Assembly: GCA_964397995.1 (NCBI GenBank)
Contig: CAYNLG010000025.1
Location: forward strand, 1-42,512
DNA length: 42,512 nt
From: CAYNLG01 sp964397995
GTDB lineage: Bacteria > Planctomycetota > Phycisphaerae > FEN-1346
Reading direction: 5' to 3'
A model generated the notes under the pieces. That model was not told the origin of the DNA. It did not search any database and saw only the letters and a list, made by a program, of their open reading frames with translations. A program made the position numbers and the translations under genes. The first letter of the stretch is position 1. Each line of letters opens with the position of its first letter. Positions 25,185-33,840 of the stretch are shown piece by piece.

Positions 25185-25662
25185 GAGCGTCTTCCTCCGC
25201 AAGGTCGGCGGCACGGTACCAGACCCGCCCGGAGGGGTCAAGCGGAGGCGAGGCCGAGGCGCCTGCCCCCCTGCCCACAGGCGCCGGACCGGCCCCGCCG
25301 GGCGGACGGGGGCACCCGCCTCTCGGCCGGCGCCCCCCGCGGCGGAGACCAGGGACGAGCTCCGCACGCCCACCCGCCCACGGTGGGGAAGAACGGCTGC
25401 GTCGTCACCCTATGCTACGTCACATGGCGCGGTCTTTTTCACCGCTTTCCGGTGGGGGTGTGCCAGGAGTGTGTCAGGGGGCAGGGGGTTCGCCGTTTCC
25501 GCCGTTGCCGTCAGGCGTGGCGCCCCGGGCGTGGCGCCCTGGGCGGTTCCTCTGAAATCTCCAATCTCAGATTTCGAACCTCCGAGAACGGCGTTGCCGT
25601 CCCGGCACGCCCGATGCCTCTCCCGGCGAGGAGGGAACTGCGCGTTGGCGGGTCTGCTTTCC
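25185..25662. other. 478-bp intergenic stretch, no gene recognised
   Basis: Between mtnP and the HD-GYP gene, both minus strand. I see no convincing coding frame or RNA gene. The middle part (25395-25560) is less GC-rich than the surroundings. Its one notable structure is the inverted repeat at 25545-25580 described separately. It may carry the mtnP promoter, but no hexamer pair stood out. Confidence 0.5.
25545..25580. repeat. Imperfect inverted repeat (possible terminator or dispersed intergenic element)
   Basis: GGTTC-ctct-GAAATCT-8 bases-AGATTTC-GAACC: a 12-bp stem with a four-base bulge on one side. It is AT-rich in a GC-rich background and lies about 85 bases downstream of the HD-GYP stop. 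There is no clear T-run, so a dispersed intergenic repeat is as likely as a terminator. Confidence 0.55.
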
Positions 25663-27258
25663 TCAGCCCGCGCCGGCGGCGGCCACCGCCTCCTCGCGCG
25701 TCACCCGGAGCAGCGCCTCGACGCACTCGGGGTCCAGCGTGTGGCCGGCGGCGCGGTGAAGCTCCGCGGCGGCCGCGTCGTGCGACATCGCCGGCCGGTA
25801 CGGCCGCGCCGTCGTCATCGCGTCGTACGCGTCGACCACCGCCAGGATGCGCGCCGCCCGGGGCACCTCGTCGCCCGCCAGGCCGCGCGGATACCCGCTC
25901 CCGTCCAGCCGCTCGTGGTGGTACAGGATGGCTTCCTGGGCGGTCTGGAGGAAGGCGAGGTGGCGGATCAGGTCCGCCCCCTGCTCCGGGTGCAGCCGCA
26001 CGATGCGCCATTCGTCGTCGGTCAGGCGGCGCGGCGCTTTCAGGATCTCGTCGGGGACGGCCAGCTTGCCGACGTCGTGCAACTCGGCCGCGAACGCCAG
26101 GGCCTGGAGCTCGGCCTGGGGCATGCCCATGGCGTAGCCGACGGCGGCCGCCCACGCCTTCACCCGCCGCGCGTGCCCGCGCGTGTACGGGTCCTTGGCC
26201 TCCACGGCCAGGGCCAGCGTCCGCAAGGCCGCCAGGTTCGCCTGGGTGACGTCGCGCCGGTTCAGGTGGGCCGCCAGGCTGAGGGCACTGGCCTCGGCGG
26301 CAAAGCGGAGTTCGTCGGTGTCGGCGTCGCTGAAGCGGCGGCCGGGGGTGTCGTGGAGGGTGACGCGCCCGACGGGGTGGCCGCCCGTCGTCATGGCGGC
26401 CGCGAGAAGCGGCGGGGCGCCCCCGTCGTTCCAGAGCGCGGGGCCGTCGATGGCGGCCGCCACCTTGGCGTCGGCTCCGTGGCCGACGGCCACCACCACC
26501 CGCCGCACCGCCAGCGACCCGGCCACGTACCCGGCCACCACCTCGGCCGCCTCGTACAGCGACGAGGCCGCCGCCAGGTCCTGCAGAAACGCGCATCGCC
26601 GCATCGCCAGCCCGTCGCGGGTCCGCAGTTTCCGGACGGTGGCCGACAGGCTGGCCGCCTGGTGGTGGACGGCCACGCCGGCGGCGACGCCGGCGGCGAC
26701 GCCGGCCGTGACGAGCAGCCGTTCGAACCACGGGTCCAGGCCGGCCGTCAGCAACCCGGCCGCCAGCGCCAGCGCCACCGCCATCGCCCCGATGCCCGGG
26801 ATGAACCAGGCGCGGGCATGAGCCGACAGCCGGACCGCCCGCCGTGAAGACCGCGCGGCGCCGTCCAGCGGCCCGCATCCCGCCGCGTGGGCCGTGTAGG
26901 AGGTCCCCGTCGCGGACAGCGTCAGTCCGGTGAGCGCGGCGGCCAGCACCGGCACCCAGGCCAGCGGATGGAGGCGGGGCTGAAGGACGGGCCCGAGGGC
27001 CAGCAGCGCCGCCATGGCCATGGCGTTCAGCCGGTGAACCGCGATCGGCCGGTGCCAGATGGGCCGGCCGGCGTCACGTGCGCCCGAATGCCAGACGGCC
27101 ATCCGCGGGGCGGTCCAGAGGACCGTGGCCAGGAGGCAGGCCGCCCCCGCCCCCGCCAGGGCGACGGCCGGCCGGCCCGAGACGTACGCCGCCAACCCGA
27201 GCGCCGCGATGAGCGTCTGGAGCAGGCGGAGTCCGCGCATGGCGACGAAACGGCCCAT
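25663..27258 (-). CDS. Membrane-bound HD-GYP domain phosphodiesterase
   Basis: A 531-residue protein. Residues 1-200 hold four to five hydrophobic segments (LLQTLIAALGLAAYVSG, ALAGAGAACLLATVL, MAVALALAAGLLTAGL, LLVTAGVAAGVAAGVAV). Residues about 225-350 resemble a GAF-like sensor (SSLYEAAEVVAGYVAGSLAVRRV). The C-terminal HD-GYP domain has AELHDVGKLAVPD (HD) and YHHERLDGSGYPRGL (GYP), plus the usual NLAALRTLALAVEAKDPYTRGHARRV entry, here split by reading blocks. HD-GYP enzymes hydrolyse cyclic di-GMP, so it probably links a membrane or cytosolic signal to c-di-GMP turnover. ATG 27258 follows GGGAG. An inner start at 27240 is possible. Confidence 0.9.
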   Translation of the reverse strand: MGRFVAMRGLRLLQTLIAALGLAAYVSGRPAVALAGAGAACLLATVLWTAPRMAVWHSGARDAGRPIWHRPIAVHRLNAMAMAALLALGPVLQPRLHPLAWVPVLAAALTGLTLSATGTSYTAHAAGCGPLDGAARSSRRAVRLSAHARAWFIPGIGAMAVALALAAGLLTAGLDPWFERLLVTAGVAAGVAAGVAVHHQAASLSATVRKLRTRDGLAMRRCAFLQDLAAASSLYEAAEVVAGYVAGSLAVRRVVVAVGHGADAKVAAAIDGPALWNDGGAPPLLAAAMTTGGHPVGRVTLHDTPGRRFSDADTDELRFAAEASALSLAAHLNRRDVTQANLAALRTLALAVEAKDPYTRGHARRVKAWAAAVGYAMGMPQAELQALAFAAELHDVGKLAVPDEILKAPRRLTDDEWRIVRLHPEQGADLIRHLAFLQTAQEAILYHHERLDGSGYPRGLAGDEVPRAARILAVVDAYDAMTTARPYRPAMSHDAAAAELHRAAGHTLDPECVEALLRVTREEAVAAAGAG

Positions 27259-27404
27259 AGTCCGGCACTCCCGTGTCGCATGGCCGGCCCCTCCCCAGGG
27301 CAGGCTGAGCTTCGGTTCCATGCGTATATCGACCGGATACGGGAAACGGATTAGGGCGGGCGTTCGGCCGGGGCGAAGGTCGTAAGGCGTTTTCGGAAAA
27401 GGGC

Positions 27405-29021
<1,617 letters not shown>

Positions 29022-29079
29022 GCCGACGCTCTCCTCGGTTCGGGCCAATCGGGGGGTCCGCGACGTGCCGACCCGAGGC

Positions 29080-29108
29080 ACCATAGCGGGCCGCGGGCGG
29101 CCTGTCCA
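29080..29108 (-). promoter_or_regulatory. Promoter for the split carB gene
   Basis: On the minus strand TGGACA (29103-29108) and TATGGT (29080-29085) are 17 bases apart, about 60 bases upstream of ATG 29021. It supports the view that this half-length gene has its own transcription start. Confidence 0.5.
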
Positions 29109-29160
29109 CGGTTTTCGCACGCCCGGTCGCCGCCGGCGCCCCCCGCGCCACCGGTCGCGC

Positions 29161-31287
29161 CTACGGCTTCGGGAACTGGACCAGCAGGCCCTCCGCGACC
29201 GCCTTGCGGAGCCGCTCCAGGTCGCGGCGGGCCTGGTCGTTGTATTCGAACAGGCGGGCGGCCTCGGTCTGGGCCGTCTTGGCCTTCTCGCGGTCGCCGG
29301 CGGCCTTGTACGCCTCGGCCAGCAGGGCCATCGCTTCGGCCCGCGCCGGGTCGGCCTGGAGGATCAGGCGCAGCGTGTTGATCGCCTGCTGCGTCCGCTG
29401 GAGCTGCAGCATCAGGTCCGCCCGGACCAGGTTCGGCCACGTCCCGCTCACCATGGCCGCCGGGTGCAGCCGCTGGTTGCCCCCGAGCGCCAGGTCGCCC
29501 ATGCCCATGGCGACCTCGGACGTGGTGCTCGTGGCCCGCAGGAAGTAGGCCAGGGCCCCCGCGGGGTTCTGCTCGCCGATGGCGTGCAGGCCCAGCACGT
29601 ACTGCGCCGCCGGCAGCCGCGCCGCCTGCTCGGCCAGCGCCCGGCTCTCCTTCGACGGCGTCCCGCCCGAGTCCTGCATCTCCATCATCGCCAAGTACAG
29701 GGCCGCGTGCTTCCTTTCCGGGTGCTCACGGACGACGCGCTCGAGCATCGACTTTACCTGGTGCCACGTCGCCGACCCGGCCGGCTCGGTCCGCATCATG
29801 ATCCGGGCCGCGTGCACCACCCGCTCCGGGTTCGTCATGCTCAGGCCCTTGGCGAACTCCTGGTTGGCGGCCGCCAGGTTGGGAGCGTGTTCGCGCGGCC
29901 AATCGGAGAGCTCCTTGAAGACCCAGGTGTGCTCCATCTCGGCCTTGAGGGTCTTGAAGAGGGTGTCCGGCGTCGGTGGGATCGGCACGGGAATCTCCGC
30001 CTTGGCCAGTTCCGTCTGGTCCGCGTCGAAGAGGAAGAGCGTGACCGGCCCGGCCGCGTCCGCCGCCTCCAGCTCCAGCACCGTCTCCGGCCCCACGGGG
30101 CCGTCCTTGCGGACCGTGCCGGAGGGCGACCGCACGGCCGCCCACACCCGGGGCATCCGCGTGTAGGCCTTGATGCGGAGGACCGCGCCCCGCGCGCCCT
30201 GGCCCGGTTCGAAACCGACCGCGAACCGCTCGTCCGCCCACGCCACCTTGCCGATGCCGCCCACCAGGGCGACCTTGATCGGCATCTCGTAGGTGCCGAA
30301 GGGGGGCAGGTAGTGGCCGGGATGCTCGAAGATGCGGTTCGACCCGCACCAGATCTCGATCATGGTGTCCCAGCGGCCCGCCTTGTCGGGCTTCAGGCGC
30401 CCGGCATAGAGTTTCAGCCCCGGCACGGAGTAGCGCGGCCTGAGGAGCAGGTGGTTGACCCCCGCCTGGGGGTAATAGAGGCCCGCCCAGTTGCCCGCCA
30501 GGTCGAGGCTGAACGACGACGTGCCCCACGTGCCCAGCACCGAGTGGTCCACGCCGTCCCACGTCGGCCACGTGTGCATCGCGGGCGCCCCGTGGTCGGT
30601 CACCGAGCCGACGGGCCACAGCAACTCCGCCCCCGCGACGCGCGCCAGGTGGGCGACGCTCCACAGGCGGAACCCGTGGCGGATCGGCAGGTCGTTCTCC
30701 ACGCGCGACGTGTACTCCACCATCGCCGTCTCCGGCCGCAGCGTGACCTCCGTCGCCTGCCGCAGCAGCGAGAACCGGCCGTACCGCTGGACCTCGCCCG
30801 TGTGCTGGCGGAACCGCATGTCCATCGCCACCACGACCGACCCGTCCGGCCGCTCGACGATCCGCCACCCCGCCCCCTCGTCCATGTGCCGCCCGTGCTC
30901 GTAGAACGGGAACGAGAACCGGATCCCTCCCATCGACCACGGCAGGGTGTCCTCCAGTACGTCGTTGACCCAGAAGGCGTCGCGGTTGTCGAGGTGCTTG
31001 AAGACGACGCGCGGCATCCGGGCGCCGAACTCCGGCAGGACCGTCACCTTGACGTACCGGTTCTCCAGGACGATCGCCTCGGTCGTGTACTCGGTCTTGC
31101 CCGTCAGCTTCGGGTTGACCTTCAGGGACTCGTACTTGCCCGTCAGCTTCTGTTGGTTGACGGGGTAGGTGATTCGCTCGCGGCGGACCTCGACCCCGCC
31201 GGCGCGCCGCGGCTGGACGGCTTGGGCGCGGGCGAGGGCGGGCAGGGCGGCCAGCAGGCACGTGGCCAGGATGCATTGCGGGCGCAT
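29161..31287 (-). CDS. Secreted DUF5107 / TPR protein
   Basis: A 708-residue protein with a signal peptide (CILATCLLAALPALARAQA). Residues about 60-350 match the DUF5107 type: TTEAIVLENRYVKVTVLPEFGAR near residue 67, HLDNRDAFWVND, PWSMGGIRFSFPF, NDLPIRHGFRLW and a beta-sandwich like that of aldose-epimerase or glycosidase accessory domains. The C-terminal 200 residues carry tetratricopeptide-like helices (ADPARAEAMALLAEAYKAAGDREKAK). Such proteins often occur in polysaccharide-use loci and may bind sugars; no catalytic residues can be named. ATG 31287 follows AAGGAGGG. It is separated by 80 bp from the dockerin PEP-CTERM gene upstream, so it might be read through from the B12-controlled operon, though that is unproven. 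Confidence 0.78.
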   Translation of the reverse strand: MRPQCILATCLLAALPALARAQAVQPRRAGGVEVRRERITYPVNQQKLTGKYESLKVNPKLTGKTEYTTEAIVLENRYVKVTVLPEFGARMPRVVFKHLDNRDAFWVNDVLEDTLPWSMGGIRFSFPFYEHGRHMDEGAGWRIVERPDGSVVVAMDMRFRQHTGEVQRYGRFSLLRQATEVTLRPETAMVEYTSRVENDLPIRHGFRLWSVAHLARVAGAELLWPVGSVTDHGAPAMHTWPTWDGVDHSVLGTWGTSSFSLDLAGNWAGLYYPQAGVNHLLLRPRYSVPGLKLYAGRLKPDKAGRWDTMIEIWCGSNRIFEHPGHYLPPFGTYEMPIKVALVGGIGKVAWADERFAVGFEPGQGARGAVLRIKAYTRMPRVWAAVRSPSGTVRKDGPVGPETVLELEAADAAGPVTLFLFDADQTELAKAEIPVPIPPTPDTLFKTLKAEMEHTWVFKELSDWPREHAPNLAAANQEFAKGLSMTNPERVVHAARIMMRTEPAGSATWHQVKSMLERVVREHPERKHAALYLAMMEMQDSGGTPSKESRALAEQAARLPAAQYVLGLHAIGEQNPAGALAYFLRATSTTSEVAMGMGDLALGGNQRLHPAAMVSGTWPNLVRADLMLQLQRTQQAINTLRLILQADPARAEAMALLAEAYKAAGDREKAKTAQTEAARLFEYNDQARRDLERLRKAVAEGLLVQFPKP

Positions 31288-31367
31288 ACGGTGTCCCTCC
31301 TTCGGCAGGGATAGACGGGCTTCCGGGCTCGTTCCTTCAGCCTATCGGCGGGTCGCGCCCGGGGCCA

Positions 31368-32738
31368 TTAGAAATGCGCCCGCCGCCCCACCAGCGCCGC
31401 CAGCCCCGCCGCCGCCAGACCCAGCGTCGCCGGACCCGGGGCCGCGCTCGCCACAGGCGGCAGGTACCAGTGGTCCGCCAGCGCGAAGTAATCGGCCGTA
31501 TTCACGAGGCCGTCGCCCGTGGCGTCGCCGTCGGCCCAGCCCCCCGCGCCGAACCAGTGGGAGGCCAAGGCGAAGTAGTCGGCCGTGTCGACCCGGCCCG
31601 AGAGGTCCGCGTCCCCCGGGTGCACGCCCAGGATGTCCCCGAGCAGCACCGCCCGGTCGGCCGTGTCCGCGTCGCGGTCCCCGTCCAGGTCGTACCCCGG
31701 GCCGTAGGCGGGGTCGTCCAGGTGGCGGCTCATCAGGTCGATGTCGCGGGCGTCCACGACGAGGTTCTTGTCGAGGTCGCCCGGCCCCCACCCCGGCGGC
31801 GCGACGTCCGCCACCGCGTCGATCTCCGGCGTCGCCCCGACCCCGTCGCGGAAGTTGTCGATCCGCACGTACAGGATCCAGTCGAGCCCGCCCGGGACGT
31901 CCAGCGCCGCCAGGTCGAACCCTGTCCCGCCGGCCGAGGCGCCGTAGTCGGCCGCGATCTCCCCCACCGTCATCCCGCCGTAGGTCGTGTACCCCTTGGC
32001 CGGGTCGAGCGGCCGCGTCGGGTCCGTCGGCTCGCCCCACCACTGGTTCCAGTCCCACGCGGCGTCCGGGCGGTGCGGGGCGTCGGGGGCGAGGACGCGG
32101 CCCAGGGTCGGCGCGAAGTGGTCGGCGTACCGCTTGGCCGGGTCGAACCCGTCGTACGCCCCGTAGGGCGGGGTGAACGGGTCCGGCGCGTTCGGGTCCC
32201 CCTCGTCGGTGAACCGGTGCCACGTCACGCCGTCCTGGCTCACCGAGACGGTGCCCGGCTCGAACGTGCCGTACCCCGGCGGGACGCAGACCGTGCCGTC
32301 CGGGTCGCGGTTCAGCCATGGCGTGATGCCGTCGATGGTCTGTTGGGCGTTGCCGAAGATCGTGAAGTCGATCCCGTACGGGTTGGCGGGGTGGTCCTCG
32401 ACGGGTCGCTCGAACCGCACGACGAGCGAGCCCTCGTGGCCGATCTGCACCAGCTCGGTCGAGCGGAAGGGCCCGTACACAGGCACGACGGGCGCCGGCT
32501 CGGCGGGGTTGAAGAACCCGCCGTCGCCGGTCGTGTCCACCGTTGGCCGCCCGAGGGCCTTGAACGGGTCGGTGTAGTAGTCCGACGTGAGCGGGTCGAG
32601 CGTGAACCCGCCCGTGCCGGCGGCATAGGCGACGACCTCCGTGGCGAAGTCGCTCGGGTTAGGGACGTACCCCGCCTGGGCCGCGCCCGCCGCCGCCAGC
32701 GCCAGCGCCGCCATCCACACCCCTGGCGTCCCGGTCAT
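31368..32738 (-). CDS. Secreted PEP-CTERM-like protein with dockerin-type calcium repeats, B12-locus associated
   Basis: A 456-residue exported protein with a signal peptide (VWMAALALAAAGAAQA). The N-terminal beta-rich domain (residues 25-325) includes GSLVVRFERPVEDHPANPYG, DFTIFGNAQQTIDG and SVSQDGVTWHRF, recalling a surface-protein family I remember as occurring beside metal and cobalamin importers. Residues about 330-430 hold four dockerin-like EF-hand loops (DLDKNLVVDARDI, DLDGDRDADTADR, GDADLSGRVDTADYFAL, GDATGDGLVNTADYFAL). The C-terminus is a variant sorting signal, PGPATLGL then a hydrophobic helix and RRAHF, with PGP in place of PEP. ATG 32738 shares ATGA with the stop of the preceding PEP-CTERM gene. 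Its position under the cobalamin riboswitch suggests cobalamin capture or surface binding; this is inference. Confidence 0.72.
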   Translation of the reverse strand: MTGTPGVWMAALALAAAGAAQAGYVPNPSDFATEVVAYAAGTGGFTLDPLTSDYYTDPFKALGRPTVDTTGDGGFFNPAEPAPVVPVYGPFRSTELVQIGHEGSLVVRFERPVEDHPANPYGIDFTIFGNAQQTIDGITPWLNRDPDGTVCVPPGYGTFEPGTVSVSQDGVTWHRFTDEGDPNAPDPFTPPYGAYDGFDPAKRYADHFAPTLGRVLAPDAPHRPDAAWDWNQWWGEPTDPTRPLDPAKGYTTYGGMTVGEIAADYGASAGGTGFDLAALDVPGGLDWILYVRIDNFRDGVGATPEIDAVADVAPPGWGPGDLDKNLVVDARDIDLMSRHLDDPAYGPGYDLDGDRDADTADRAVLLGDILGVHPGDADLSGRVDTADYFALASHWFGAGGWADGDATGDGLVNTADYFALADHWYLPPVASAAPGPATLGLAAAGLAALVGRRAHF

Positions 32739-33274
32739 CGGACTCCCTTTCCGCCGCGCCGCCGCGCCACCAGTGCCCCCACGCCCAAGGCCACGAGGCC
32801 CAGCGTCGCGGGCTCCGGCACGGGCTCGCCCGCGCGGCCGTAGGTCCAGCCGTTCCAGCCGCCGTCGGCGACGGGGCTGACCGCCACGCCGACCCAACTC
32901 AGGCTCCACGGGTCGGCCGCGTCGGCCTTCGTCCAGTAGTGCCACCAGGCCTCGCCCCCGCCGTAGCCGAGGTTGGCGTGGTCGCCGTATGCGATGCCGT
33001 CGATGTAGATGCCGAAACCGAAGTCCTGCCGCACGGTCGTCAGCGTCGTCTCGGCCTCGACGATGTCGAAGAGGCCGAGGCCCGTCGTCGTCCCGTCGAA
33101 GAAGACCTCGAACTCGACGTCCGTGACCGGTGAGGACTGGGCCGGGTCCCAGAAGTTGACCTTCAGCACCGCCGAGTTGGCGCCGCTCCCGACCGGAATC
33201 GGATCGGCCCATGCGCCCGCCGCGGTCGCCATCACCACCACGCCCATCGCCAGGCCCGTTGTCCACATACGCAT
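32735..33274 (-). CDS. PEP-CTERM protein with transcobalamin-C/DUF4430-like pattern, first gene after cobalamin riboswitch
   Basis: A 179-residue exported protein. The signal peptide (GLAMGVVVMATAAGAWA) ends near residue 23 and a classical PEP-CTERM signal ends the protein (VPEPATLGL at 152-160, hydrophobic helix, ARRRGGK). The single domain between them (residues 28-148) shows FEVFFDGTTTGLGLFDIVE, FGFGIYIDGIAYGDHA, EAWWHYWTKA and WVGVAVSPVADGGWNGWTYG. The order of an IdGI turn, a WxYW strand, a GV turn and a dG-x-x-GW strand resembles DUF4430 and the beta domain of transcobalamin and intrinsic factor, which contacts B12. ATG 33274 follows AGGAGG. It is the first gene downstream of the riboswitch and terminator and is coupled to the dockerin gene by ATGA. 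The domain assignment is by pattern only. Confidence 0.75.
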   Translation of the reverse strand: MRMWTTGLAMGVVVMATAAGAWADPIPVGSGANSAVLKVNFWDPAQSSPVTDVEFEVFFDGTTTGLGLFDIVEAETTLTTVRQDFGFGIYIDGIAYGDHANLGYGGGEAWWHYWTKADAADPWSLSWVGVAVSPVADGGWNGWTYGRAGEPVPEPATLGLVALGVGALVARRRGGKGVR

Positions 33275-33485
33275 TGCACGCCTCCTTGGTCTGGGCGACC
33301 CTTCATTGGGCCGCGCTCGGTTCGGGTGAACCGGCCTGGCGTGCTCGTGGATAAGACGGACCGCGCGGGATTCCTTTCGGCAAGCCGCCGAGGGCACGCG
33401 GGGGCTCCGAAGCGGACCTCTCCCGGACGCCGCCGGCGGGGCTGCACCGGACGGCGCCGCCTCCGACGCTCCGTCGGGGCCGCGC

Positions 33486-33540
33486 AAAAAACGAACTTCG
33501 GCCCCGGGTCGGGTCGCCGAAGTCAACGGACTGCTTCGGC
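33486..33540 (-). terminator. Attenuator: Rho-independent terminator with competing antiterminator arm
   Basis: On the minus strand the terminator is an 8-bp perfect stem ACTTCGGC/GCCGAAGT (arms 33516-33523 and 33495-33502) with a 13-base loop, followed after three bases by six T (33486-33491). An upstream GCCGAAG (33534-33540) can instead pair with the same CTTCGGC arm over an 11-base loop, forming a mutually exclusive antiterminator. It lies between the cobalamin riboswitch and the PEP-CTERM gene, so it is a likely expression platform. Confidence 0.75.
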
Positions 33541-33576
33541 CGGCCTGTCCCAGTCCACGAGGAAAGCCAAGCCTCC

Positions 33577-33722
33577 GGTCCGGGTCAGGTCTTCTGGCTC
33601 GCGAGTCGCCCTACTCGGCCGGCCTTCCGGCTCCGAAGGAGCCGTGGCCCGATGGCCTTTCGTCGTCGCTCACAGCGGCGGGACCGCGGCGGATTTGCAC
33701 CGCCTTCCCTGTTCCCGGTCCT
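33577..33722 (-). promoter_or_regulatory. Cobalamin (adenosylcobalamin/B12) riboswitch
   Basis: On the minus strand the conserved core reads GGTGCAAATCC then GCCGCTGTGAGCG (33671-33704), and the 3' side ends with GAGCCAGAAGACCTGAC (33585-33603 region), the characteristic B12-box and closing signature. GGACCGGG (5') and CCCGGACC (3') form the terminal P1 helix with one mismatch. The orientation is unambiguous: the element is transcribed towards the PEP-CTERM genes at 33274 and 32738, not towards btuF. A promoter precedes it and an attenuator follows. Confidence 0.92.
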
Positions 33723-33739
33723 GTTCAGTTGTCGCGTCT

Positions 33740-33767
33740 ACTATACCCCGGGTTTCGCGAAAGTCAA
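33740..33767 (-). promoter_or_regulatory. Promoter of the riboswitch-controlled PEP-CTERM operon
   Basis: On the minus strand TTGACT (33762-33767) and TATAGT (33740-33745) are separated by 16 bases. The predicted transcription start near 33733 is about ten bases before the riboswitch P1 helix. Confidence 0.7.
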
Positions 33768-33824
33768 GCCGCCGTTCGTCCCACGTCGCCCGCAAAGCCT
33801 CTGGCACGGGCGCGCCGGTGGCCC

Positions 33825-33830
33825 TAGAAT
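33825..33830 (+). promoter_or_regulatory. Possible -10 element for btuFCD
   Basis: TAGAAT lies 10 bases before the btuF ATG at 33841, with a weak CTGGCA 18 bases upstream. If used, the transcript would be almost leaderless; no Shine-Dalgarno is visible before this ATG, which fits. No plus-strand riboswitch is present. Confidence 0.35.
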
Positions 33831-33840
33831 CGCCCCTGCC

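Noticed and set aside
29022..29120. An N-terminal extension of the split CarB from 29120
   Set aside because: The extension has no CarB similarity, runs through the predicted promoter, and ATG 29021 has its own GAGGAG.
32735..33526. A longer version of the first PEP-CTERM protein starting at 33526
   Set aside because: It would place the terminator near the start and add a low-complexity Arg/Pro leader before a clear signal peptide; ATG 33274 has AGGAGG at proper spacing.
33577..33722. Cobalamin riboswitch as a plus-strand element regulating btuF
   Set aside because: The conserved core and the closing GAAGACCTGAC signature read correctly only on the minus strand, and a promoter and attenuator are on the minus strand as well.
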